A DNA stretch of 64,000 nucleotides from Ciona intestinalis (Eukaryota; Chordata; Ascidiacea; Phlebobranchia; Cionidae). The translations under genes were made by a program, and so were the position numbers. Positions within the stretch are counted from its first letter, which is position 1, and every line of letters begins with the position of its first letter. Below are positions 22,407-34,300 of this stretch, piece by piece. Location: assembly GCF_000224145.3 (NCBI RefSeq), contig NW_004190506.2, forward strand, positions 243,517-307,516, in the 5' to 3' direction. The notes below the pieces were generated by a model. The model was not told where the DNA came from and made no database searches. It saw only the letters and a list, made by a program, of their open reading frames with translations.

Positions 22407-25400
22407 GTATATATATATATATGAATATATATATAAACACCCATTCTTACCTGCATAGCTTGATGCTGCGGTGAATATCTATGACTGTGGTGAGGAGATG
22501 TACTTAACCTGTGATAAAACAAAGTATTTAAAATAAAGAAAATACAGGGTATGGCGCAAAACAACAGTTGTTAAAACATTCTTAAAAACATATTTTTATT
22601 CAATTGGAAGAAAAAAGGGCGGTCGCTACACCTAGCAGACAAACAAGCAATTTATGTTCAATTATTACCAAAGAAAACTTTTAATAGAAACAAAAGTGTG
22701 CATAAAGATACGATTCATACACACTACGTGTTTCCTGTTATTAACCACCTGTGGAACTCAGTAGGTGAGTCCGGTCGTTTAGAGTCACTCGAATCACGGC
22801 CGCGAGATTTTTTTTTCTTTTTCTCCTTTCCCTTTTTCTTTTTATGTTTCTTGTGAGACCTGCACATTAGTATTATTATTAATGAAGTGTTGAAATGGTA
22901 TGTCTGGTATGTTTATTCACACATTGCAAAAGCTTCCGCAACTGATCTGTGGGCATGATGGGAGTGGCAACCATGGATAAGTCATTAAAGTTCCAACCCA
23001 CGAGGATATAAATGACCAAACCAATCAAAAGTCATGGGTAAGTCTTTCAACCCCACCGACAAAGATATAAACGACCAAACCACCCCTGCACCTCATAACA
23101 TACCCTATAAAATATCCGATACACTTACACTGAGAAACTTCGTTCAGAATCAGATGACCTGCGACCTGAACTACTGCTCTCATAACTTGAACTACGATGG
23201 CGTCGTTTCCGTCGTTTATGTTTTCGCTTCTTTTCGCGTTTTGATCGAGATTTCTGTACGAAAATTAATATACCTCAGTAAGTTATTGTTGTAAGGTGGA
23301 ATTTCAAGTCCAATATTGCAGGATTTTAGTCATAAGAACATAATGTGCCTAAACCATGTTCCAGGCCCCACGAAACGCAATGCTGAAGGACCTTACCCAC
23401 ATAGAATGGAAACACTATATTAAAGTAGTAAACCTGCTGTAAATATATCTGTTATAATATAATACAACGTATATACCATATGTATTGTATGAAGTAGAAA
23501 TGGTGAAATGCTCTTTAATAAAACATCACAACTTACATGAGATTTACTTTTTCCAACTTTTTCCTCTTTTTCCTCCTCCTCCTCCTCCTCTTGCTCCTGC
23601 TCTCCCTCCTCCCCAGGAGAAGCAACTTCCTCTTCTTGGACCTTCAAAGTTAAATGTTATGTCATTGTTACTGTACAAATATTTAAACTATATCAACAAC
23701 AAAACATACAATGTCTTCTTCTTGTTCCTCTACAATTATTTCCTGTTCTTCTTCTTGTTCATATTCTTCCTGTAGTTCTTCTTGTTCTTGATCTTCCTGT
23801 ACTTCTTCTTGATCTTCTTCTCTGCAACCAACGATAAATAAACAATTACCCAAACGACAAACATCTGCCCGCTATAAAGATCATGTTTTCGGAAAGTTAC
23901 AAGCTTTAACATCTGGTCAGGTTCATAAGGTAGCAGAGTGGGTGTTTGGATAATAAACCAACTCTGGTTTAAATTTCTGGGTGTTAATAATGAGCCAACA
24001 AAGGTTTTAAAATAGAGTTGAATCCTGGATACACCCCTGATATGATGCATTATGTATTCAAACCAAAAACACTAAACCTTGGGTGGGAGGGTAGGCAGAC
24101 CAAGCCTGGAATTTTATGCACTGCATTAATCAGTTAACATTTTTTTAGATTTGTTACACAGGATTGAGCGTCTAACCCCCTGCATCCTCTGTGTTTAGAA
24201 GAGTTGGCGCCTACACATAAAAAAAATTAAAGACATACATTCTATTCTGTATGGGTGAGGCCCCCTGGGATTTAGGCAAAATTTACTACCAACAAACACA
24301 CAAGCAAGATTTACAAAAAATTTACCCAAAACAAAACACACAGGTTCATTCCACCACTTACATTTCCTGTGATGAATCAACCTCTTGCAGTTCCTCCACT
24401 TCTTCAACTTCCTCAATTTCCTCCTGCAACAAAGATTTCATAAACCTTATGCTCGCCAATGAACAGTATTTTCCGGAAGAAATTTTTCAACGTAAACAAA
24501 TAGATTTTCAACATAAACAAAAATTTGTTTTCAAAGTAAACAAAAACTTAAGCCGCAGCAAGCATGAGGTGGTAAAGTGACTTTGTGTTTGTTAATGCAT
24601 GGATAAGTCTTATAGTTGACATATAATGAAACAACGAGCAAAGCAACTTTGTTACCTCAGTGTTATCTATTGTTTCATGCACACTATCTCGGGAATCCCC
24701 TGAATAGGGAGAAATAACTTGCGATGGAGTCTTTGGTTCGTAACCTGGAATTAAAACAAAGTATTTCATTATCTCGGGGAAGTAGTTGGCAACCCTGCCT
24801 CTAGCCCAGAGGTAACAGGTTCAAGACTCGATGCTGCTACCACTGTGGGCATATTGCGTATGTACACTTGGGCAGGACACTTAACAACAGTTGTTTCAAC
24901 CCAGTGATCAAATGGTTGTCTAAATTGCCAGCCGAACAGAAACAAAGATAAATCACCCACAAAGTTACATACATGGTAACTGTTAAGTGGGCATAAAGTG
25001 TATGAAACAGAACGCCCGTGTTATAACATGTCGCGGCCTCTGCTACACAAGGTAAATAAGTTACATTCATTCAAATTAAACTCACTCTCAATTTCAACAT
25101 TCGTTTCATCAACTTCATCTTTACTTTGATTGACAGGTTGTGTTTGATTGACAGGTTCAGTTTGATCCGACTCATCATCAGTAAAAGCTTCAATCTGGGC
25201 CGGATCAATAGAAGGGGAGTTGCCTGGATAGAACAAGTTCTTTGATTAAGATGGCACAGACCCAATTAATCAAAACAATGAAAAGGCAATTAGCAACACA
25301 ATGGCAGTTTAGTAGAAAAGTTTCAATTAAAAAGCGTGGTTGCTAAACATGACAAAAACAATAACAAAGTTCTGGTCAAAATCAACTTATCTATAAACAT

Positions 25401-27900
25401 CTGTGAAAAGTGGGGCAACTAATTTAAGGTTATTGTTTTGTTGACACTTCATAAAACTAGCTATCAATGTGTTGGTTAAATTCAAAAGTACTAAAATCTC
25501 AGTGTAATACAAAACAACACGAACCTGTTTTTTCTTCCTCAGCAACAACATTTGAAGTTTCTTCTTCTTCAGGTCTAATACGATAAACTGCATTAAACTT
25601 ATTTATTGAATCAGTAACTACTAATAAATAATAAGAAATATTGGCCTAAAATTCAAACTTACTGGCCCGATATGACATCGACCATTTAGCAGATGCAAAT
25701 TTAAACAGAATGAAGTGAATACTTTGTGAAAATTTCAACTATATGTGTCTTACTGTAAGTATCAACAATTGGACCAAAAGTTTAACACTTAAATATGTTT
25801 AAAATTAACATAGCCCATATGTATGACAACTTACATGTGTTTTAAATTAGCATAAGTATATCGTATAATGACTTACATTACACTGCGAGTGAGTGTGTGC
25901 GATATAAAACAGAAAAATGAGAAACTTGAATAACAAAGATTAATACTTGTATTCTCACCAAAAGTTTGATAGTCATTTCACCCGGATAATGACACTCTAA
26001 ATAGGATGTAAGCCAGCAAAATTCGGAAAAGCCAAAATACAAGTATAATATGCCTAGCATCAAGTATATTACTATATATTATACGGAATATTAATATCCA
26101 ACTCACGCAACAAGATTTTGTAGATTGCTTGCCATCAGGGTTTGGAGTAGATTACGTAAAGTATTCGCTGCTCCTTCAGGTATTGCTGGTGCAGTGGGCT
26201 AGAATGGGTAATATTAATAACAATGTAATTGCTAATTTAACACAATTTTTATTTAAAAAAAGATTATTGTTTAAAACATTGTAACATATATTCTGTTAAA
26301 TGCTACAGTAATTACACTATTATATTAATAAATGTTAAAAGCTAATTTTTGAGCTAGATTCAAAAAAGTTATGACAGCCTGCTCAAAAGCTACTTGACAA
26401 CTTTTCCAATCTGTCATCTCCATGGTTGCATTTTAAGCTTAACTTAGAGGTTAAGCATAACTTAAAATGGCTTAAAAGTTATAACTTAATGCATATTTAC
26501 ACTTGAAGATTCAGGAGAATTGCCTTCTTCTTCTTTTTTCTCTATCTCTTCTTTCCCTTCTTCCTCACTTCTCTCCTCTTCCTTTGGATCAGGAGGCTGC
26601 TCCACATTCTCAACATCTTCAACCACTCCTGGATTAAACTCCTCTTCCTCCTGTGGAGGAAGTTGTTCTTCTTCTTCTTTAATATTTTCATCCATAATCG
26701 TTTCTTCAGGCTCTTCTTTTTTTATCTTAATATGAAATTGTTTTTTATTATTTACATAAAATGTGGTAAATTGGGGTAAATTAGTCATTTCTTTTATTCT
26801 TGTTTATTGACCTAATTGGTACTTATATATTGTAGGTTAGAATAAGATGGTTCCTGTCTTTTTTTACAATGCAACAACCCTCTACTTTTCCTATATTACA
26901 GAGTTCTTATATTCCATATAACACACACTACCTGGACCAAATCCTTATTATCTTGCATGAACTCCACAATCTTTGGGAGAAACTCCGAATACATCTTTGA
27001 ATCCACAACTTGGTGTAGAATGTATTCAACACCTGTGTTCAACATTCCAGATCTGTGAAAGATAGAAATACATAAAAATAATTGAATAAATGTAACTTGC
27101 TTTATCGCCTACTGGCTGGAAAATGACAGTCGATATAACATGGGTGTTCTGTTTCATACACATCTTGTCAGCTTACAAGTTGCAACATATAACTGCTTGT
27201 ATGATTGGTATTTTTAGCAGCATTACAAATAAGATAAGATTTCTCCAATGTGCTAGATGGAAATTTTTAATGTACAGTCATTTATAATTAGAATTTTACT
27301 TACTGCATGACTGACATTCGAACTTTAGATCGAAGTTGATTTTTATTTAGTGTTGGTGTCCAAACCTCAGCAGATAAAAGGGATGTGACGTAATTTTCAA
27401 TACGAAGCTTCAAGTTTTGAAATGCTGGCTGCAAATAAAGAAATATCTATTTAACTGAAGATAGTTCAATAAATGCAAAAATTATGCCAAAGTTGAAGGC
27501 AATAAACAAATATTTATTTAAATAAAGATATTTCAATAAACCAACTTAATACACAAGTGAAATTATTCTAAAATTACAGGCAGTAAATAGTGCCACTACA
27601 TAATAAACTGTCTTAGGACTCTTAACTTATCGGTTTTGATATTTACAAATATCATACTCCATACTGGCTGTTAAGATATTATGCGAGTGTTATTTACTAT
27701 ATGGCGAACATACATGATGTACATACACCTCATGTTCACTGCTGAGATACCAGATATTCGCCAAAGGTTTTAAAACAACACAATAAATGCGTTACCCTTG
27801 TGTCTATGTCCGCCAAGCAATCTCGTCGCATTTCGTCAAAAATTCCATTTGTTTTAAGTCGTTCAACTATTCGATCAACAACCTCTACGTTTAGCTCCAT
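21245..27900 (-). CDS. BOD1L1: BOD1/BOD1L1-like protein (Shg1 domain), 16 coding exons, 666 aa
   Basis: Minus-strand exons: 27900-27796, 27428-27304, 27052-26932, 26725-26501, 26198-26107, 25574-25525, 25223-25086, 24744-24656, 24423-24362, 23821-23710, 23641-23537, 23253-23129, 22859-22749, 22508-22451, 21979-21927, 21674-21245 (2001 nt). All phases agree. Residues 1-118 match the BOD1/Shg1 domain: GIFDEMRRDCLADIDTR, then LNKNQLRSKVRMSV and SGMLNTGVEYILHQVVD. This domain occurs in BOD1 (chromosome biorientation, PP2A-B56 regulation) and in BOD1L1 and yeast Shg1 (SET1/COMPASS). Then come a glutamate-rich middle (about 120-408), a K/R/S-rich nuclear-type segment (409-487) and a P/H-rich tail. 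A long charged tail argues for BOD1L1 over BOD1, though vertebrate BOD1L1 is several times longer. The start ATG has a good context (GCCATGG). Less certain: the weak acceptor at 26725 (attaag) and donor at 21927 (GTCATT). Confidence 0.9.
21971..22330. repeat. Third-family repeat plus SINE-like copies in a BOD1L1 intron
   Basis: Bases 22010-22095 carry the third dispersed family ('cataaatc'-like, 'acccatggcttgccatgctg'). Bases 22130-22200 and 22215-22330 carry two partial SINE-like copies with 'tcatacacctagtg' and 'cgagttaccacatatgt'. Confidence 0.5.
22360..22433. repeat. (TA)n microsatellite
   Basis: About 75 bases of nearly pure ta/tatg dinucleotide repeat in an intron of the BOD1L1-like gene. 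Confidence 0.9.
24786..25028 (+). repeat. SINE-like dispersed repeat, sense orientation
   Basis: Begins 'aggtaacaggttcaagactc', then 'gctgctaccactgtgggca', 'acacttgggcaggacactta' and 'cccagtgatcaaatggttgt'. The first block resembles a pol III B box, suggesting a tRNA-derived SINE. It lies in a BOD1L1-like intron. Confidence 0.6.
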
Positions 27901-28374
27901 GGCTGGCGGCTTATTTGTAATCAAAAGCACTTTACCAACTCATATTTTCAGCTTAAAATTTTATTATAATCTCAAAACTGACTACAACTCGCCATGGGGG
28001 TTCCCCACATATGTTTCAAAACGTAACGGGGAGTCTTTTTCTTAAAATTTTGTTCTTGAACATGTTTAAATATCGTCTGTGTTTTTCAATATGAATGAAT
28101 GTATATATTCTCGCGAAAAGAGCCAAGACAGTCGCCATGACACAGTTTCACACACCTTGTGCCTGCCTATGAGTTACCGTATGTATATATGCATGTGTAA
28201 CTACTATCGTTGCTAATAAAAAGTAATTAATAAGTATAGGCCCAAATTCGCCAATTACCAGCCAGTAAACATATATATATATATATCATTTGATTAAATC
28301 ACATTAAAATACAAAATGTTGTTTCATTTTGCCTGAATTGCAACAAATTAGTCCAAAACGTAGTTTGCTGTGTT
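27901..28374. other. Intergenic region between BOD1L1-like and oxygenase-like genes
   Basis: 474 bases between two minus-strand genes. It must hold the BOD1L1-like promoter and the oxygenase 3' UTR. A partial SINE-like copy lies at 28090-28200 and a short (TA)n at 28272-28287. No canonical AATAAA on the minus strand was found. Confidence 0.5.
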
Positions 28375-31300
28375 CTATGTAGACTTGAGAAACTGTTCTT
28401 CTATGCTGGAAAAATGATCGCTACGCTGCTCGTTTACTTTATCAGTAACCCGCTGTAGTAGTTCCCCCAAGAATTCAGTTGTTAATGCTTGGGGCGTTGG
28501 CTCGTCTTGCAATCCAAACATTAGTTGCCTAAAGAAAACAACGTTGTGGTTATACTAAATGTAACTTGTTTTAAATTTGCTTTGCTGGCAAAGGCAACGA
28601 CATCATTATAACAGGTGTCCTGTACCCCCAACCTCACGTGATAAGAACAATGATAGAGGCTCTAGTTTGGAGGTAGTCGAGCTAACCACTGTATCACGAC
28701 GCCGGCCTCTAACTGGTAAACTTTTAATCCAGAATCCTTTGATTTACAGTAACAAAGGTCACATTAAATTAGCATGTAGATGTGTACAGGCTATATAATC
28801 GGCCATTACCATAATCATTCTAATCTATTATAGGGGCGAGGTCTTATGGCGAACCTGTGTAAAAGGCTCCGGTTGGCCGGCTGCCAAACCGACAGCACAT
28901 TATCCTGTATCTATCCACATGTATGGTATAGTGGATCTGGGAAAGATGAGACACTTTTTCATCCTATTTTCTCTTCCCATTTGGTAGTAAACAAGTCCCA
29001 TCTTCCCCCGCCTACTGTATATACCTGTTTAATCTTTGGTAATGTTTATTCATATTTTCAAGGTTTTCCAGTTTCTCATAAAGTCGCTTGATGTAATTTA
29101 ACCTCAAGTTCCTTGTAACTTTGACCGCGAAAGAGAAACGACCACCGATGTAACTCACTGTGGGTGGATGGGCAGAATGCTCTACATTGTCTGTTGAATA
29201 AATGAATGAATGAAATTTATTTCGTCTCTTCGGCCACGATAACTAAGAGCAAGAGAGTTGACAAAGCGAAAAGACGGGTAGTAACGGTAAAACAACAGTT
29301 GTTAAAACACGCTTATTGATAAAAAGAAGAAGAACAAAATGCGTGACCGTTACACCCTACATTGTCTGGTAAATAAATCGTGTGAGCTATTATGATTTTC
29401 TTTTCTTATTTAGTAGTCAAAAAACAATATTTACAGAATTATATAAACATAGAGCCAGCGACTTTACCAACATATAATGATAAAATGTATATGTATATAG
29501 AGATGCTAAAATGTGGTCTAAATCAGCCTAAAGGTGCAATCAAAGTTCAAAAAATTCAACAGATTTAAAAAAATCGTGCAAAATCCGTTAGGGTAAAAAA
29601 AATTATAAATAAATATCTTATACTTCGAAAGACAGCCAGTCGGCCAAACTTAGGAGCTACAGCAGCAATGGTTTCGAAGACCTCCCCACCACGTCCTAAA
29701 TACCCGTGTACACCATCGTCGGGTTGGTGAACCACCCAATTAGTCTCAGCATAATCATTAGGTGTTAAGCCTTCGCTTAGGTACAACAGAAGTGTGTATT
29801 CCACCTAGATAAGGTAAGATTGGTATTGCTTAATTTCATTTTTCAATATAAGTTTTTTTAAGATAAAAGGTGAAATTATAAGTTATAATATGTTATGTTA
29901 AGTTTTGTACTTCTGTTTATCCAAAAGACTAAAAAAGTGTATTTTTACTGTTACTGTACCCGTCGCTTCTTCACATGGTACTCTTATGCCTTACAGTTTG
30001 TGCCCACGGACAGATACGCCCACAGTAACTCTGGGAACATCCAGTATGCAAGCCCTTAACACTGCAACCACTCAGTCACGATGGGTGTTCAGTTTCGTAC
30101 AGCTCGTGCTGTCCGGTTATAATCACATAGGAATACTAATAGCAATCGAACCTGACAGTCTATATCTTCTGGTACNNNNNNNNNNNNNNNNNNNNNNNNN
30201 NNNNNNNNNNNNNNNNNNNNNNNNNCGTTGGGGTAAAACATTTTCATGATTTTTTTTATAAATAAATATCTTACTTCGAAAGACAGCCAGTCGGCCAAAC
30301 TTAGGAGCTACAGCAGCAATGGTTTCGAAGACCTCCCCACCACGTCCTAAATACCCGTGTACACCATCGTCGGGTTGGTGAACCACCCAATTAGTCTCAG
30401 CATAATCATTAGGCGTTAAGCCTTCGCTTAGGTACAACAGAAGTGTGTATTCCACCTAGATAAGGTAAGATTGGTATTGCTTAATTTCATTTTTCAATAT
30501 AAGTTTTTTTTAAGATAAAAGGTGAAATTATAAGTTATAATATGTTATGTTAAGTTTTGTACTTCTGTTTATCCAAAAGACTAAAAAGGTGTATTTTTAC
30601 TGTTACTGTACCCGTCGCTTCTATATATGGTACTCTTATGCCCTACAGTTTGTGCCCACGGACAGATACGCCCACAGTAACTCTGGGAACATCCAGTATG
30701 CAAGCCCTTATCACTGCAACCACTCAGTCACGATGGGTGTTCAGTTTCGTACAGCTCGTGCTGTTCGGTTATAATCACATAGGAATAGTAATAGCAATCG
30801 AACCTGAAAAGCCTATATCTTCTGGTACATAGACGGACGTTACAACCGTTGTCTATATTTAGGCAGGCAGTTAAATTTGAACCAGGCACTATTGCGCTTA
30901 CGCCACGACGCCACTTTATACGCATGCACAGAAAGTCAGACCAGACTAGCCCTACAACCACTTTCCACGGCCACAGGTCCACTGACCTCATGTTCCTTTG
31001 CGTCAGGATGTATTCTTGTGTTGTCGTATGATTTAAGGTAGTTGACTGCCACGTCATATGGCATCCATTCTGTTTCGTTGGAAACAAAAGCGAGAACATC
31101 CTGCAGTCGCTTCCACATATCTGAAGATGCGAAGTCGTCCACCTTGTGATAAGGAATGCAAGAATGAATAAATGAACAAATTCGTGAAAGTATAAATGTA
31201 TAAATGAATGAATGAATGAATGAATGAATGCATAAATGGATGAATGAATGATTAAATAAATGTAACTTATTTATCTTCGCATGTCAGGGCAACTACAGTC

Positions 31301-34300
31301 GTTATAACAAGGGTTTTCTGTTTCATACACCTCGTGATCACATACGAGTTACCAGGTATATCTAACTCTGTGGCCAACTAACAATTTATCACTCAGTTGG
31401 AGAAATTACCGTTGAGTGCCTTGCCCAAAGACACGCAACTCCACAACGGTGGTCGCATCGAACTTTATTCAAGTTTTATTATTATGAAAAATATATAAAA
31501 AATTGACTTACATCATACAAGCACAACCACCTAACGTTGTCTCCGTCTTCTACAATCGAACTATCCCATTCATTACTATTGGCTCCTTTCCGAAATAAAA
31601 GTCGCTTCCAGGATTTTAGTTCTTCAGCGTTGAAAACGCCATCTAGCACATGAATCGGCCTGTCATGTGTAAAGTAATGGTATAGCAATAAGTTTTGGTT
31701 TATTATATTAACAGCGTAAAATAAGGCGCCGTCTTTCAGTGGTTAACGTGCCTGCATGGCTCTATAATAACTCATGCAACTTTACATATGCGATGTTGGA
31801 CATATAGTGCTGGACCCAATCAGTAACTACTGGGTTGGAGTGTGGCCTATACTAGAATATATAGGTTAGAGCAATTGCAGTAAAGCATCTGTGCTTTTAT
31901 CAAGTTAATGAATGAATGTAACTTATTTATCCTCAGCACGGCTGGGGCAACGATAGTTGTTATAACACGAGTGTTCTGTTCCATGCACCTCGTGCCCGCC
32001 TATAAGTTAACATATATGTAACTGCGTGTGTAAAATACTGAATGTAACTTGTTTATTCTCGCATGGTAGGGCAGTAACAGTCATTATAACGCGAATGTTT
32101 TGTTCCATACACCTCGTGCCAGCCAACAAGTTACCACATATGTAAATTACTGTGTATTGAGATAAGGGTATAACGTTTGCTTACTTGTTAGTGGTTACAT
32201 CGTAAGTTGTTCTCGTGAGGCAATCCGTGTAGTTAATGACACGGTGTAGATCAGGAAAGCGAAAATTCCTCATGCTTTCCTTGCTATCTGCGTTCGACTG
32301 AGTGATGGACGTGGGGACGTCCGCTGTGGTAAGTAAAATAAAAATGGTAATACTTTCTATTTATCTTTTTGGAAAACGATAGCGGAGATCATGTTATTTT
32401 AAGAACGAAGTGAAGAGAATCAATGGCCAAGCAACAGTTGTACAAACTCGCTGTGGACAAAAAGTGCGTAAAATATCAGTTAAAAAAAAAGCATCTGAAG
32501 ATGTTTTAACATGTATATATAGTAGGGTGGGAAAGATGGGACATCTTTTCATTCTATTTTCTCGTCGCATTTGGTAGTAAACAAAGAACATTAAAATAAT
32601 TATAAAACCGTAATCTCAGGACTCCCATAGACCGTTGTAAAATGTTTAAAACCGGATCAGGATATTCGGATATTACGTGTTAAAGGTGTCCCATCTTCCC
32701 CCATCTCATACTATGCATAACATAAATCCAGCTGAACGACAATACAGTGCGCTATATGTGTAAAAATGTAGGAAATGTAAAATTCTAAAAACATGAAACA
32801 CTCGCTTTCGTTTTTCTTGCTGTTATAAAAGCTGTTATAATTCTTTTGACCTTCGTTGTTGTATATTTAAGAAATGAATAAACTTTATATTATGTTAAGT
32901 TACATACGTGCTGATCCTTCATCCTTTGTGTTCAACCAGAGCGTCAGTTTTTCAATCCCTTTGTATTGGTTGATACTTGGCCCTCGGAATAACGTTACAT
33001 GGCATGATGGCCATAGTATGCCTCGAAGTCCATGCGGATGAACCGAAGATGTTATTTCTAAACGAGGCTCGTCTGTGATGTTCGGGTTGTGAGACTCGCT
33101 GTAGAATGAAACCTACAAAACGTATAACACACCGTACATGTAACATATAATTGATATATATTTCTTCGCAAGTGTTAACGAAGATTATTTTAAACAGAAA
33201 TTAAAAAGAAGTGAAGTGGGAACAAACCGACAGTCGTTAAAACCCTGGACGAGAGTTTCTTAATCTATAGTTTCTTTGGTGAATAGATGCTCCCGTCTAG
33301 CGTTTTACAAAGATGATACAGTAAGGTTGAAAAACGACATCACTTACGTGGCCATAACTGTTCAACTTCCAATTACTGTGGTAGAATATGGATAAAAAGT
33401 AACGGCCTTCCTCACAGTAGCGACTTTTCATTGGTGTCATGGGATCTAAGGAACCGATAAAGTCAGTTTGGACTCTTTCTAACCTGACCTACGTAAAAGA
33501 TATATATTAGTTGCGTAAGATTGCTCACGTTTTCATTCTGTTGTGTCGGCTTATTTGGTACCGAATAAATAATATTTACATATTTATAAAACCGTATCGT
33601 AACAGCTTTAAAAGAGCGTTGTTAAACGCGATTAGGAAGTATAGAATATTATGTGATATCGGTTATTATTACGAGTGCACGCAAAAGTAATATATACTAT
33701 AGGGTAGGGGGGAGAGAAAACCTTTAGCGCATAATATTCAAATATCCTGATCGAGTTTTAAACAATTACCATCGGTCTATGGGAGTCGTGAGAAAAAGCT
33801 TTTATAATTTTCTGACTGTTCCTTGTTTACTATCAATTGGGACGGGAAATGGAATGAAAAGGTGTCCCATCTTCCCCCATACTACTATAGAACATATACC
33901 TATACCGTCATATACGGCACACATAAAAACATTCACGTTACCGGTTTTTGAAGGATGTTTTCCACGAAAGGTTGAGTTCGATTCCATAGTTCCATTTGTT
34001 GAAAGAGGGAAACATTAATCTCTTTTAACCAGGGCGGGAGACCAAAGTTCCAATCTTCACGTGGGATATTAGCTGAATAATTCTGCAAAGGAATTGTTAT
34101 AAAATAAAACAAATGTTTGAAGGGACATAGCCTACCAACGAAAAGTCAAAATTCGTGTATTGATTTGCAGTTTTGGCACGCATTTATTTCAGAAGCTATT
34201 TCGTGGTTATAATACGGAAGTTCTGCTTTATACACCTCTGTGAACCTGCTTGTTACGAGTTACCACGCATGTAACTTTGTGTGGGTTTCTGTATGTTTGT

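Noticed and set aside
22328..22564. 78-codon minus-strand frame rich in I and Y
   Set aside because: It is translation of the (TA)n repeat with one real 58-nt exon inside.
23485..23821. Possible coding repeat or low-complexity element with cct/ctt runs
   Set aside because: On the minus strand these are two phase-consistent exons encoding poly-glutamate of the BOD1L1-like protein.
27736..27930. Upstream start for the BOD1L1-like protein
   Set aside because: The extra codons before 27900 rely on a non-ATG start. The ATG at 27900 has a strong context and fits the family start.
30089..30455. Frames that translate through the N gap
   Set aside because: The string of unknown residues is an artefact of 50 N; the coding part is only the exon at 30275-30455.
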